DNA of 64,000 nt, from assembly GCF_001692445.1 (NCBI RefSeq), contig NZ_MAQA01000005.1:1-64000 (forward strand), in the 5' to 3' direction. The notes below the pieces were generated by a model, which was not told the DNA's origin, made no database searches, and saw nothing but the letters and a program-made list of their open reading frames with translations. A program made the translations under genes and the position numbers. The first letter of the stretch is position 1. Each line of letters starts with the position of its first letter. Of the stretch, positions 17,377-25,818 are shown piece by piece. The DNA comes from Oerskovia enterophila (GTDB lineage Bacteria > Actinomycetota > Actinomycetes > Actinomycetales > Cellulomonadaceae).

Positions 17377-18633
17377 ATGAACGTCACCCCCCGCCTCACG
17401 GCTCGTCCGCGCCGCCTCACGGCTCGTCCGGCAGGCCCGGTCCGCCTGCCCGCCCCGGCGCGCGTGGCCAGGACGGCCGGCGCCGCAGCCCTCGTGGGCG
17501 CCCTGCTGACGGGCGCGCTCGCGGCGCCCGCCGGTGCGCTGGTCCTCCCCGGAACCCCGGTCGTGGCCGGACCCGTCGCCGGGACCGGTGCGGCGCCGTC
17601 GGGCACGGCGACCTCGACCGTGGACGGCGCAGCGACCGCTGACAGCGCCGCCGCCCCGGCCTCCGGCGAGCCGCCCGCCGCGCGCACGACCTGGGCCGTC
17701 GAGCCCGCGACCGCCGAGGGGCCCGACGGACGCGTGTCCTACCGCGTGACGGTCGACCCGGGCGGCCAGGCCGTCGAGCACGTCACCGTGACCAACTTCA
17801 GCGACCACCCCGCGACGTTCGACGTGTACGCGAGCGACGGCGTCGTGACCGCGGACGGGCAGTTCGACCTGCTGTCGGCCGGCACTGCGCCGACCGACGG
17901 CGGCTCGTGGATCACGCTCGGCGAGGGCGAGACGGCGGGACCGAGCCAGCGCGTCGAGATCGCGGCCGAGTCGTCGGCGACCATCCCGTTCACGGTCGCG
18001 GTGCCCGCCGACGCGACCCCGGGCGACCACCCGGCCGGGGTCGTCGCCGCGCTGGCCCGCGCCGAGGGGGACGGGTCGAGCGTCACGTTCGACACCCGTG
18101 TGGGCGCGCGCCTGCACCTGCGCGTCGCGGGCGACCTCGCCCCGGCGCTCGCTCTCACCGACGTCCGCGCGACGTACGAGCCGAGCTGGAACCCGTTCGC
18201 GCCCGGCTCGGTGCGCGTCGAGTACTCGGTCGCGAACGAGGGCAACGTGCGCCTGGGCGCCGACACGCAGGCTGCGGTCGCGGGCCTGTTCGGCTGGAAC
18301 GCGCGCGAGGTCGTGGCCCCCGCGCAGCGCGAGGTACTGCCCGGGCAGGACGCGGGCGGGACCGTCGTGATCGACGGCGTCTGGCCGCTCGGCAAGGTCT
18401 CGGGGGACCTGACGACGACCCCGCTCGTCGTGGGCGACGACGTCGTCGAGGTCACGCTCACGCCCGCCGCAGCGGCCTACGGCGCGTGGGCGCTGCCGTG
18501 GGTCCAGCTGGGGTCGCTGCTCGTGCTCGTCGGGCTCGTGCTCGCGGCGGTGCGCGCACGTCGCCGGCGCGAGGCGCGCACGCAGGCACGGATCGATGCC
18601 GCGGTCGCGGCCCAGGCTGCCCAGCGCGCCTGA
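17377..18633 (+). CDS. DUF916-like surface protein with C-terminal membrane anchor
   Basis: The 418-residue exported protein has a signal sequence (AALVGALLTGALAAPAGA) and an Ala/Thr-rich linker. Beta-sandwich domains follow, resembling the WxL-protein peptidoglycan-binding region (DUF916): SYRVTVDPGGQAVEHVTVTN, FDVYASDGVVTADGQFDLL, then a second domain from LRVAGDLAPALALTDVRATY. One C-terminal helix (WVQLGSLLVLVGLVLAAV) and the basic tail RARRRREAR anchor it. ATG 17377 follows GGAG; the frame extends upstream to 17185 without signal-peptide features. A role in envelope binding is inferred from the family. Confidence 0.75.
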   Translation: MNVTPRLTARPRRLTARPAGPVRLPAPARVARTAGAAALVGALLTGALAAPAGALVLPGTPVVAGPVAGTGAAPSGTATSTVDGAATADSAAAPASGEPPAARTTWAVEPATAEGPDGRVSYRVTVDPGGQAVEHVTVTNFSDHPATFDVYASDGVVTADGQFDLLSAGTAPTDGGSWITLGEGETAGPSQRVEIAAESSATIPFTVAVPADATPGDHPAGVVAALARAEGDGSSVTFDTRVGARLHLRVAGDLAPALALTDVRATYEPSWNPFAPGSVRVEYSVANEGNVRLGADTQAAVAGLFGWNAREVVAPAQREVLPGQDAGGTVVIDGVWPLGKVSGDLTTTPLVVGDDVVEVTLTPAAAAYGAWALPWVQLGSLLVLVGLVLAAVRARRRREARTQARIDAAVAAQAAQRA

Positions 18634-18644
18634 AGGAGCGTGGC

Positions 18645-18650
18645 TACGAT
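18645..18650 (+). promoter_or_regulatory. -10 box of leaderless glycerate kinase transcript
   Basis: TACGAT lies 6 nt before GTG 18657. AAGGAG at 18633-18638 is too far away (18 nt) to act as its ribosome site. Confidence 0.45.
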
Positions 18651-18656
18651 CGGGAC

Positions 18657-19904
18657 GTGCCTTCGACGACGAACACCGACGCCTCCCGGACCCTCGACCC
18701 ACCCGGCGGAGCGCGACCGTTGCGGGTCGTGATCGCGCCCGACTCGTTCAAGGGGTCGGCGACCGCGGACGCGGTCGCGCGGCACATCGCGGACGGGGTC
18801 CTGGCCGCCGCGCCCGACGCCCTCCTCACGCTCCTGCCCATGGCCGACGGCGGGGAGGGCACGCTCGACGCGCTCCTCGCGGTCTGGGGCGTGCCGGCAC
18901 GTGAGCTCGTCACGGTCGACGCGATCGGCCGGCCGCACACGGCCCGCTACGGGGTCTCGGCCGACGGCCGGGTCGGTGTGGTCGAGCTCGCCGCCGCGAG
19001 CGGCCTGCCCGACGTGAGCGACGTCGCCCTCCAGCCCCTGCACGCGCACACGCGCGGCACGGGCGCGGTCGCCGCCGCAGTCCTGGACGCGGGGGTCGAG
19101 GAGGTCCTCGTGTGCCTCGGCGGGTCGGCCTCGACCGACGGCGGGGCGGGTCTCCTCACGGGCCTCGGGGCGCGGCTGGTCGCGCACGAGCCGGCGACGG
19201 TCCCGTCCTCGACGGACGGGGAGCTCGCGGGCAGGGTCGTGCCCGACGGCGGCGAGGGGCTCGCGCGCGTCGTGGGCCTCGACCTCGACGGGCTGCACCC
19301 ACGCGCCCGTGAGGTGCGCTGGCGCGTGGCGGTCGACGTGACGAACCCGCTCGTGGGCGAGCGCGGAGCGGCGGCGGTGTTCGGCCCGCAGAAGGGCGCG
19401 CGCGGGTCGGACGTCGCGTTCCTCGACGCGGCCCTCGTGCGCTGGGCCGACCTGCTCGAGCGCGAGACCGGGGTGCGCACGCACGAGCTCTCGGGGGCTG
19501 GGGCCGCGGGCGGGGTGCCCGCGGCGCTCGTCGCGGTCCTGGGCGCCGAGCTCGAGCACGGCGCGACCCTGGTCGCGCAGAGCATCGGGCTGCCCGCGGC
19601 CGTCGCGGACGCGGACCTGGTGCTCACGGGCGAGGGTTCGTTCGACTCGCAGTCGGTCAACGGCAAGGTCGCGGACGCGATCGGCACGCTCGCTGCGGCG
19701 GCTCCCGGGAGGCCTCCGGTGGTGGTGCTCGCGGGGCAGGTCCTGCTGCCCGCCCAGCGCGCCCGGGCCGCAGGGGTCACGGCCGCGTTCTCGATCGCTC
19801 CGGGGCCGATCGACCTCGACGAGCTCGTGGGGCGCACGGGGAGCAGGTTGGCCGAGCTCGCGGCGTCGGTCATGAGCCTGTACCTGGGGTCCGTGCGCCG
19901 CTGA
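18657..19904 (+). CDS. Glycerate kinase (GlxK/GarK type)
   Basis: It phosphorylates D-glycerate with ATP, feeding glyoxylate or glycerate carbon into glycolysis. The 415-residue protein shows the type-I glycerate kinase signatures: VVIAPDSFKGSATADAVA, MADGGEGTLDAL, CLGGSASTDGGAGLL, FGPQKGA and the C-terminal LTGEGSFDSQSVNGK. An insert of about 35 residues (HEPATVPSSTDGELAG and following) is longer than usual. GTG 18657 is chosen from the leaderless -10 spacing. No pathway partner lies beside it. Confidence 0.9.
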   Translation: MPSTTNTDASRTLDPPGGARPLRVVIAPDSFKGSATADAVARHIADGVLAAAPDALLTLLPMADGGEGTLDALLAVWGVPARELVTVDAIGRPHTARYGVSADGRVGVVELAAASGLPDVSDVALQPLHAHTRGTGAVAAAVLDAGVEEVLVCLGGSASTDGGAGLLTGLGARLVAHEPATVPSSTDGELAGRVVPDGGEGLARVVGLDLDGLHPRAREVRWRVAVDVTNPLVGERGAAAVFGPQKGARGSDVAFLDAALVRWADLLERETGVRTHELSGAGAAGGVPAALVAVLGAELEHGATLVAQSIGLPAAVADADLVLTGEGSFDSQSVNGKVADAIGTLAAAAPGRPPVVVLAGQVLLPAQRARAAGVTAAFSIAPGPIDLDELVGRTGSRLAELAASVMSLYLGSVRR

Positions 19905-19918
19905 TCCCGGGACCCGCC

Positions 19919-19973
19919 GAGTGCATGATCCTGCAGCGACACACCCGGCGAGTCGCCGCAGGATCATGCACTC
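19919..19973. repeat. 55-nt modular palindrome, copy 1
   Basis: Two 22-nt arms with one mismatch and an 11-nt loop. The layout is GAGTGC, module ATGATCCTGCA, GCGAC, loop ACACCCGGCGA, GTCGC, module CGCAGGATCAT, GCACTC. It lies between two convergent genes and overlaps the AAA ATPase stop codon by two bases, so it probably serves both as terminator. Confidence 0.9.
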
Positions 19974-21282
19974 AGCGCTTCGGCCAGTGCCACAGCGGCT
20001 CGTCGAGCGGACCCTCGCGGCCCGCGACGGTCGTCTCCCCGAGCTCCTTGACGAGCTCGACGTGCCCGAGCCCGGGCAGTCCGCGCGCCCCAGCGTGACC
20101 GGTCCGGGGCGCGCGGCCTCCCGGTGCCGACAGCGCCGACGTCCCCGACGCGCGCGAGCCGTCCGCCGCCTCCTCCATGGCCCGCACGAGCGCCCCCGAG
20201 TGCGTCACCACCACGACCTGCGTGCGCTGCGCGGCCCCCGCGATCAACGACCCCAGCGCGGGCAGCAGGTCGGGGTGCAGGCTGGTCTCGGGCTCGTTGA
20301 GCACGAGCAGCTCAGGGGGCCGGGGCGTGAGCAGCGCGGCGACCCACAGCAGGTAGCGCAGCGTGCCGTCGGACAGCTCGGCGCTGCCCAGGGGACGCAG
20401 CAGGCCGTGCTGGCGCAGCTCGAGCGAGAACCGGCCGTCGTCCGCCGCACGGACCCGCACGGTCGACCCCGGGAACGCGTCCTCGACCGCGGCGTCCAGC
20501 TCGTCGGCCAGCCCCAGCTCGCGGATCGTCTCGAGCGCTGCGGCGAGGTCGGCGCCGTCGTGCGCCAGGACGGGGGTCCGGGTGCCGACGTGCGCGCCGC
20601 GGGCCGGAGCCAGGGCGTCGGTGCGGAACTGGTCGTAGAAGCGCCAGGACCGCAGCCGCTCGCGCACGAGCACGAGCTCGGGTGCGCCCACGGGGTCCAC
20701 GACCTCCGAGAGCATGCTGTCGAACGACCGCAGGCGCCGACCCGACACCTGCCACGACCCGTCCTCGTCGCGCAGCCGGACCGACGGGCCGTGTCGGTCG
20801 GCGACCAGCGTCGCGGGTCGCAGCACAGGGCCCGACCACACGACCTCGGTCTTGATCTCCGGGTCCAGGCCGAACGACTCGCCGCCGTCCTGCGGCAGCC
20901 CCAGGTCGATCGCGTACCCGTACGCGCCCGTGAGGGGTGGACCTGCGGGGGTGGCGCCGTCGGGCAGGAGGTCCGGGCCGCTCGCGAAGCCCAGGCGCAG
21001 CGCGACCGGTCCGTTGCGGACCGTGCCCTGCACGGGGTGCACGCCCGCGCGCACCGAGCGGCCGATCACCTCCGGCCCGGCCCACAGCGTCGAGGGCAGC
21101 CCGCCCTCGCGGGCCAGCGCCCCGACCGCGCCGCCCAGCGCGCACTCGGCGAGCAGGCGCAGCGAGCGGTACAGGCTCGACTTGCCCGCGCCGTTGGCAC
21201 CCGTCACGACCGTGAGCCGGCCGAGCGGCAGGACGAGGTGCCGCAGCGAGCGGTAGCCCTCGATGGCGAGCGTCTCGATCAT
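19972..21282 (-). CDS. AAA family ATPase (RecF/OLD-like ABC ATPase fold)
   Basis: This 436-residue protein is a single SMC/ABC-type ATPase. It begins IETLAIEGYRSLRHLVLP and has Walker A GANGAGKSS (residues 28-36), a signature-like segment LSDGTLRYLLW, Walker B LLVLNEPETSLHP and the switch histidine in VVVVTHSGALV. No TOPRIM nuclease domain is present, so it is not a complete OLD nuclease. Such lone AAA_21 proteins occur both in housekeeping and in defence contexts; there is no partner toxin or nuclease here. The transcript appears leaderless. Confidence 0.85.
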   Translation of the reverse strand: MIETLAIEGYRSLRHLVLPLGRLTVVTGANGAGKSSLYRSLRLLAECALGGAVGALAREGGLPSTLWAGPEVIGRSVRAGVHPVQGTVRNGPVALRLGFASGPDLLPDGATPAGPPLTGAYGYAIDLGLPQDGGESFGLDPEIKTEVVWSGPVLRPATLVADRHGPSVRLRDEDGSWQVSGRRLRSFDSMLSEVVDPVGAPELVLVRERLRSWRFYDQFRTDALAPARGAHVGTRTPVLAHDGADLAAALETIRELGLADELDAAVEDAFPGSTVRVRAADDGRFSLELRQHGLLRPLGSAELSDGTLRYLLWVAALLTPRPPELLVLNEPETSLHPDLLPALGSLIAGAAQRTQVVVVTHSGALVRAMEEAADGSRASGTSALSAPGGRAPRTGHAGARGLPGLGHVELVKELGETTVAGREGPLDEPLWHWPKR

Positions 21283-21288
21283 CCCGCC

Positions 21289-21294
21289 AGGCTA
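21289..21294 (-). promoter_or_regulatory. -10 box of leaderless AAA ATPase transcript
   Basis: On the minus strand TAGCCT lies 6 nt before ATG 21282. Confidence 0.45.
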
Positions 21295-21324
21295 GGCGCG
21301 GTCACCCACGACGCGCGTTCCGCC

Positions 21325-21379
21325 GAGTGCATGGTTCGGCTGCGACTCGCCGGGCGTGTCGCAGCCGAACCGTGCACTC
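21325..21379. repeat. 55-nt modular palindrome, copy 2 (loop inverted)
   Basis: Same 55-nt layout as copy 1, but with module ATGGTTCGGCT (partner AGCCGAACCGT, one G-T wobble) and loop TCGCCGGGCGT, which is the reverse complement of the loop form in copies 1 and 3. It lies between the RidA stop and the AAA gene start. Confidence 0.9.
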
Positions 21380-21392
21380 GGCGGCGAAGGGG

Positions 21393-21800
21393 TCAGTCCG
21401 TGATCGCGAACGCGTCGATCTCGACCAGCATCTCCTCGCGGGGCAGGCCCGTGAAGACCGTGGTGCGGGCGGGCAGCACGCCGCCCGGGCAGTTGGCCTC
21501 GACGAACGCGCCGTACGCGTCGTTCATGATCGGGAAGTCCTCGCGCTTGGTGAGGTACACGCGCAGCATCACGACGTCGTCGAACGTGGCGCCCGCGCCC
21601 TCGACGATGGCCTTGACGTTCTCCAGGGTCCGCGTGGTCTGCGCGGCGACGTCGCCGGGGAACAGGTACTCGCTCGTCGCGGGGTCGACCGGCCCCTGAC
21701 CCGAGACCTGGACGAACGGGCCCTTGCGCACGCCCTGGTGGAACGTGTGGGCCGGTGCCGGTGCGTGCGGGGTGCTGATCGGGGACTTGGCGGTGCTCAT
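21393..21800 (-). CDS. RidA family enamine/imine deaminase
   Basis: RidA proteins hydrolyse reactive enamines released by PLP enzymes. The 135-residue protein has the family motif FVQVSGQGPVDP, an RTLENVKAIVEGAG helix, VVMLRVYLT and the catalytic-pocket arginine in LPARTTVFTGLP. It is the last gene of the five-gene operon and follows, after 69 nt, a PLP-dependent aldolase/dehydratase-like enzyme whose product it probably detoxifies. Confidence 0.9.
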   Translation of the reverse strand: MSTAKSPISTPHAPAPAHTFHQGVRKGPFVQVSGQGPVDPATSEYLFPGDVAAQTTRTLENVKAIVEGAGATFDDVVMLRVYLTKREDFPIMNDAYGAFVEANCPGGVLPARTTVFTGLPREEMLVEIDAFAITD

Positions 21801-21869
21801 CGTGCCTCTTTCTCTCGGGTTTCTCTCGGGATGTCGCGGGTGATGCTGGGTGGTCCGGGACGGGCAGCG

Positions 21870-23300
21870 TCAGAACTCGGTGCCGACCAGGTCGACCACC
21901 TGGTCGTCGTCGCCCACCACGGCCGCCACGCGCCATTTGTCGAACAGCGTGCACGGGTGCGAGATCCCGAACCCGACGACGTCGCCGGGCCGGATCTGCG
22001 TCGTGACCGGGGCGCTGCCCGCGGGTGCGGGGTCGACCGTGAGGTACAGGTGCTGGTCGTTGAGGCCCGTGACGCGCGCGCCCGCGAGGTCGTGCGCGGG
22101 GCGCAGACCTCCGTTCTCGTCGAGCGTGCGCAGCCACAGCGCGGTGGGCAGGTCGATGTCGTACGACACGTCGCGTCGCCCCACACCGCACAGGACGAGC
22201 CCCGGCTCGGGGACCGAGAGCACCTGGCCCCACACGACCGCGGCCGCGTGCATGGGCTCGCCGCCCGGGATGCGGTCCCACGGGTCCATGCGGGCGCAGA
22301 ACCCGTGGTCGTGCGTGAGGTAGGCGCCCGAGCGCACGACCACGCGGACGTCGCGGGTGGTCCCGCCCCCGTCGGCGCCGCCGCCACCGTCCACCCCGTC
22401 ACCCGTGCCCGTGACCGTGAGCGGCCCGGGGAGCTCGGCGAGCACGACGTCGAGGAACGAGCTGCCCCCCGCGGTCACGACCACGGGCTCGTCGCCGGGC
22501 ACCAGGCCCTCGCGGACGAACGCGGCCGCGACGTCGCGCAGGCCCCGGCAGTAGGCCGTGACCTTGTCCAGGTCCTCGGGCGTGGTGCCGCCCGCGGCCG
22601 ACCCCTCGTACCCGGCGACCCCGGGCACGCGCAGTCCCGCGGCACGCACGGCCCGCGCGAGACCCAGCGCGTCGGCCGTGCTGCGCACGCCCGTCCGGCC
22701 GCCGGGGACGCCGACCTCGACGAGCACGCCGAGGCCTGCGACGACCTGGGGCGAGGCGCCCGCGAAGCCGCGCGAGAGCAGCCCGACGCCTTCGATCGAG
22801 TCGACGTAGACCCACACCTCGCAGGGGGTGCCGCCGGGGGCGACCGAGGCCTCGAGCTCGCGGCGCAGCCACGCGATCTCGCGCGGATCCATGAGCTCGT
22901 TCGCGAGGAACACCCGCTCGACGCCCCACGTGCGCACCACGCGGAGCTGCGCCGGGTTCGCGACGGTCGCGCCCCAGGCCCCGGCGCGGGCCTGACGGGC
23001 GTAGAGCCCGCGGGACATCGCGGTCTTGACGTGCGGTGCGTGCTCGACGCCGTGCTCGGCGCACAGCCGCGCCATGAGCGAGACGTTGTGGTCGAGGGCC
23101 GCGTCGTCGAGCGTCAGCAGCGGCCAGGAGAAGGCGTCGTCGGTGATGCGGGGGGAGTCCGCGAGGACGTCCGCGACGGTCCGCTCGGCGTCGAGCCGCA
23201 GGCCCTTGGTCGCGGGCCCGACGACGGCGCTCGGGTCCGCGGGGACGGTCGCGCGGGCGGACGGCTGGGTGGGGTGGGCAGCCTGGGTGGGGTCGGTCAT
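21870..23300 (-). CDS. D-threonine aldolase / D-serine dehydratase-like PLP enzyme
   Basis: This 476-residue protein belongs to the alanine-racemase-fold group acting on D-amino acids (D-threonine aldolase, D-serine dehydratase, amino-acid deaminase). The cofactor lysine is in HVKTAMSRGLYARQ. Later motifs are ANPAQLRVVRTWGV, GVPGGRTGVRS, GVAGYEGSA, and a C-terminal metal site with HDHGFCARMDPW and GISHPCTLFDKW, the HPC motif of zinc-dependent members. A Gly-rich insert (TGDGVDGGGGADGGGT) is probably a disordered loop. Its start overlaps the IclR stop (ATGA). Substrate is inferred from the D-aminoacylase upstream. Confidence 0.82.
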   Translation of the reverse strand: MTDPTQAAHPTQPSARATVPADPSAVVGPATKGLRLDAERTVADVLADSPRITDDAFSWPLLTLDDAALDHNVSLMARLCAEHGVEHAPHVKTAMSRGLYARQARAGAWGATVANPAQLRVVRTWGVERVFLANELMDPREIAWLRRELEASVAPGGTPCEVWVYVDSIEGVGLLSRGFAGASPQVVAGLGVLVEVGVPGGRTGVRSTADALGLARAVRAAGLRVPGVAGYEGSAAGGTTPEDLDKVTAYCRGLRDVAAAFVREGLVPGDEPVVVTAGGSSFLDVVLAELPGPLTVTGTGDGVDGGGGADGGGTTRDVRVVVRSGAYLTHDHGFCARMDPWDRIPGGEPMHAAAVVWGQVLSVPEPGLVLCGVGRRDVSYDIDLPTALWLRTLDENGGLRPAHDLAGARVTGLNDQHLYLTVDPAPAGSAPVTTQIRPGDVVGFGISHPCTLFDKWRVAAVVGDDDQVVDLVGTEF

Positions 23301-24172
23301 GCGTTCCTCCCGGTGGGTTCGTAGCCGCAGCGCACGGAGCCCATCCCGGCGGAGACCGCGCGGGCGGCCTGCACGACGAGCGGGCCCAGCTCGCGCACCC
23401 GCGCGGGCGGCATGTGCGAGGCGAGGGCGGAGACGGAGAGCGCGCCGATCGCGGTCTCCGTGTGGTCGACGACGGCGGCCGCGACGCAGCGCACCTCGGC
23501 CTCGTTCTCGCGGTCGTCGATCGCGTAGCCGCGCTGTGCGACCGTGCGGAGCTCGGCGCGCAGGGCGTCGGGGTCCGTCAGGGTCCGCGCGGTCACGGCG
23601 GGCAGCGGGTGGTCGAGCACGGACTCCAGCAGGTCGACGTCGCTCGCGGCGAGGATCGCCTTGCCGACTCCCGTGCAGTACAGCGGCATGCGGCGTCCGA
23701 TGCGCGAGGCCATGCGCACGACCGCGGTGTTCTCCTTCTTGTCGATGTAGACGACGTCGAGACCGTCGCGCACCACGAGGTGGCACGTGGCCCCCGAGGC
23801 CCGCATGAGGTCCGCGAGGTGGGGCTCGGCGACCGTGCGCAGGTCGAGCCCCTCGAGGTAGGCCTGGCCGAGCCGGAGCGTGCCGGCGCCCAGCACGAAC
23901 CGTCCGCCCGGGGTGCGCCGGACCAGGTGGACCTCGACGAGCGGCGCCAGCAGGCGAGAGACCGTGCTCTTGTGCGCGCCCAGGACGTCCGCGAGCTCGA
24001 CGAGGCTCAGGCCGCGGGCCGCGTCGTGACGCAGGGCGTCGAGGATCGTCAGGGCGCGGCGGAGCGACTGGGACGAGTTCCGGGCGGCGTCGGCGGCGGG
24101 CGCCGACGCGTCCGGGAGCGCCTGCCGCCCCGGGTGGGCGGCGCTCGCCGCCTCCCGCGCGGTCGCCGTCAT
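23297..24172 (-). CDS. IclR-family transcriptional regulator
   Basis: The 291-residue protein has an N-terminal winged helix (SLRRALTILDALRHDAARGLSLVELADVLGAHKSTVSRLLAPL) and a C-terminal IclR effector domain with LYCTGVGKAILA, GYAIDDRENEAEVRCVAAAV and IGALSVSALASHM. It is embedded in the middle of the operon with 4-nt overlaps on both sides, so it is made in step with the enzymes and probably controls them through the dyad at 27678-27696. A breakdown product of the pathway is the likely effector. Confidence 0.9.
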   Translation of the reverse strand: MTATAREAASAAHPGRQALPDASAPAADAARNSSQSLRRALTILDALRHDAARGLSLVELADVLGAHKSTVSRLLAPLVEVHLVRRTPGGRFVLGAGTLRLGQAYLEGLDLRTVAEPHLADLMRASGATCHLVVRDGLDVVYIDKKENTAVVRMASRIGRRMPLYCTGVGKAILAASDVDLLESVLDHPLPAVTARTLTDPDALRAELRTVAQRGYAIDDRENEAEVRCVAAAVVDHTETAIGALSVSALASHMPPARVRELGPLVVQAARAVSAGMGSVRCGYEPTGRNA

Positions 24173-25818
24173 GCGCGCCCCGCCAGGACGGTCGGGCGCA
24201 GCGCCCGCCCGGGGGTGGCACCGGTGGGCCGCCCGCCCGCGAGCACGGGCACGCCCGCGACGAGCACGTCGTCGATCCCGGTCGCGGGACGGCGCGGGTC
24301 CTCGTACGTCGCGACGTCCTGCACGGTCTCGGGGTCGAGCAGCACGACGTCGGCGCGTGCGCCCGGCCGCAGGACCCCGCGGTCGCCGAACCCGAAGCGC
24401 TCGGCGGCGGCCGTCGACAGGTGCCGTTCGGCGTCGTGCCACGTCCAGTCGCCGAGCGCGCGCACGTGCTCGGCGAGGAAGCGCGCGAACGCCCCCCAGC
24501 CGCGCGGGTGCGGGCGCCCGCCCTGGTAGATCGCGTCCGATCCGCCCATCTGCGCCGGGTGGCGCAGCAGCGCCCGGACGGACCCGGGGGAGTTGGTGGG
24601 GGGCTGGGCGAACACGCAGCCCGCGCGCAGGTGGGTCGAGACCAGGATCCGCAGCGTCGTCTCGACGGGGTCGAGGCCCAGGCGGTCGGCGACGTCGAGC
24701 AGCGCCATGCCCTCGCTCCACTGCAGCTCGCCGGGCACGGCGGCCATGGTCACGCGCTCCCAGAGGTCCGCGAGGCCGGGGAAGTGCTCGGCGCGGAGGC
24801 GCGCGACGACGTCGGGGTCCTGGAGCATCGCGACCGTGGCGTCCGGGTCCGCGACGGGCAACCACGTGGGCAGCGAGACCATCGAGAGGATCGAGCAGCC
24901 GCGCAGGTACGGGTAGGAGTCGAACGTGACGTCGAGCCCGGCCGCGTGGGCGTCCTCGACGTAGCCGATGAGCTCGTCCGCGGGCCCGTGGTAGTGCGAG
25001 ACGTGGGTCGCGACGCCCGACGCCCGGGCGACCCGGACGAGCTCGGCCATCGCGGACCCGGCCCTGTCCTCGTAGCCGCGCATGTGGCTCACGTGGGGCA
25101 GGTCGTGCTCGGCGAGGACACGGGTCAGCGCGACCAGCTCGTCGTCGGTCGCGTTCGAGGCCGGCGCGTACTCGAGGCCTGTGGACATGCCGCACGCGCC
25201 GTCGTCGAGGGCCTCGCGCAGCAGGGCGACCATGCGGCCCGTCTCCTCGGGGCTCGCGGGTCGGGCCGCGCCGCCCAGGACGTCGTAGCGCAGCGTGCCG
25301 TGCGGGACGAGGTAGGCGACGTTGAGGGGAGTGGTGCCCTCGTACGTCGCGAGCAGGTCGGCGACCGAGCCGCCCCGGAACGTGGGGTGCTCGCCGTTGA
25401 TCGCGCTGAAGTAGCCGGTCGCCCAGGTGTGCGCGTCGTGGGTCCCGTCCGCGACGGGCTGCCTCGCGGAGGGGGCGTAGGAGACGCCGTCCTGGCCCAC
25501 GACGATGCTCGTGACGCCCTGGCGCAGCATCGCGAGCTGCACGTCAGGGTCCAGGACCGCGGCCTCGCCGTGCACGTGGGAGTCGACGAAGCCGGGGAAC
25601 GCGATGCGGCCCGCGGCCTCGATCACGTGCGCCCCGGCGGGGACGGGCACGCTGCCCGCCGGCACGACGTGGTCGATCACGTCTCCTGCGACCAGCAGGT
25701 CCACGGGCCCCGACAGCCCCTCCGGGGTGGTGAGCCGTGCGCCGCGGACGACGAGCGTCACGCCCGCCGAGCCCCCTGCAGCCGGGCCGTGGGTGTCCTG
25801 ACGGTCCGTGGTGCTCAT
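24169..25818 (-). CDS. N-acyl-D-amino-acid deacylase (D-aminoacylase)
   Basis: This amidohydrolase of 549 residues should release D-amino acids from N-acylated forms. Motifs are PGFVDSHVHGEA (metal HxH), VVGQDGVSYAP, GACGMSTGLEYAP, VSHMRGYEDRAGSAMAELV, HVSHYHGPA and the Asp near GGSDAIYQGGRPHPRGWGAFARFL. This is the D-aminoacylase pattern rather than dihydroorotase or allantoinase. It overlaps both neighbours by 4 nt (GH20 upstream, IclR downstream). N-acyl groups carried by lactyl-peptides or acetylated D-amino acids are possible substrates; this is inference. Confidence 0.88.
   Translation of the reverse strand: MSTTDRQDTHGPAAGGSAGVTLVVRGARLTTPEGLSGPVDLLVAGDVIDHVVPAGSVPVPAGAHVIEAAGRIAFPGFVDSHVHGEAAVLDPDVQLAMLRQGVTSIVVGQDGVSYAPSARQPVADGTHDAHTWATGYFSAINGEHPTFRGGSVADLLATYEGTTPLNVAYLVPHGTLRYDVLGGAARPASPEETGRMVALLREALDDGACGMSTGLEYAPASNATDDELVALTRVLAEHDLPHVSHMRGYEDRAGSAMAELVRVARASGVATHVSHYHGPADELIGYVEDAHAAGLDVTFDSYPYLRGCSILSMVSLPTWLPVADPDATVAMLQDPDVVARLRAEHFPGLADLWERVTMAAVPGELQWSEGMALLDVADRLGLDPVETTLRILVSTHLRAGCVFAQPPTNSPGSVRALLRHPAQMGGSDAIYQGGRPHPRGWGAFARFLAEHVRALGDWTWHDAERHLSTAAAERFGFGDRGVLRPGARADVVLLDPETVQDVATYEDPRRPATGIDDVLVAGVPVLAGGRPTGATPGRALRPTVLAGRA

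Noticed and set aside
19972-21282. AAA ATPase as part of an OLD/Gabija-type defence system
   Set aside because: It lacks a TOPRIM nuclease domain and has no helicase, nuclease or toxin neighbour; the genes on both sides are metabolic.
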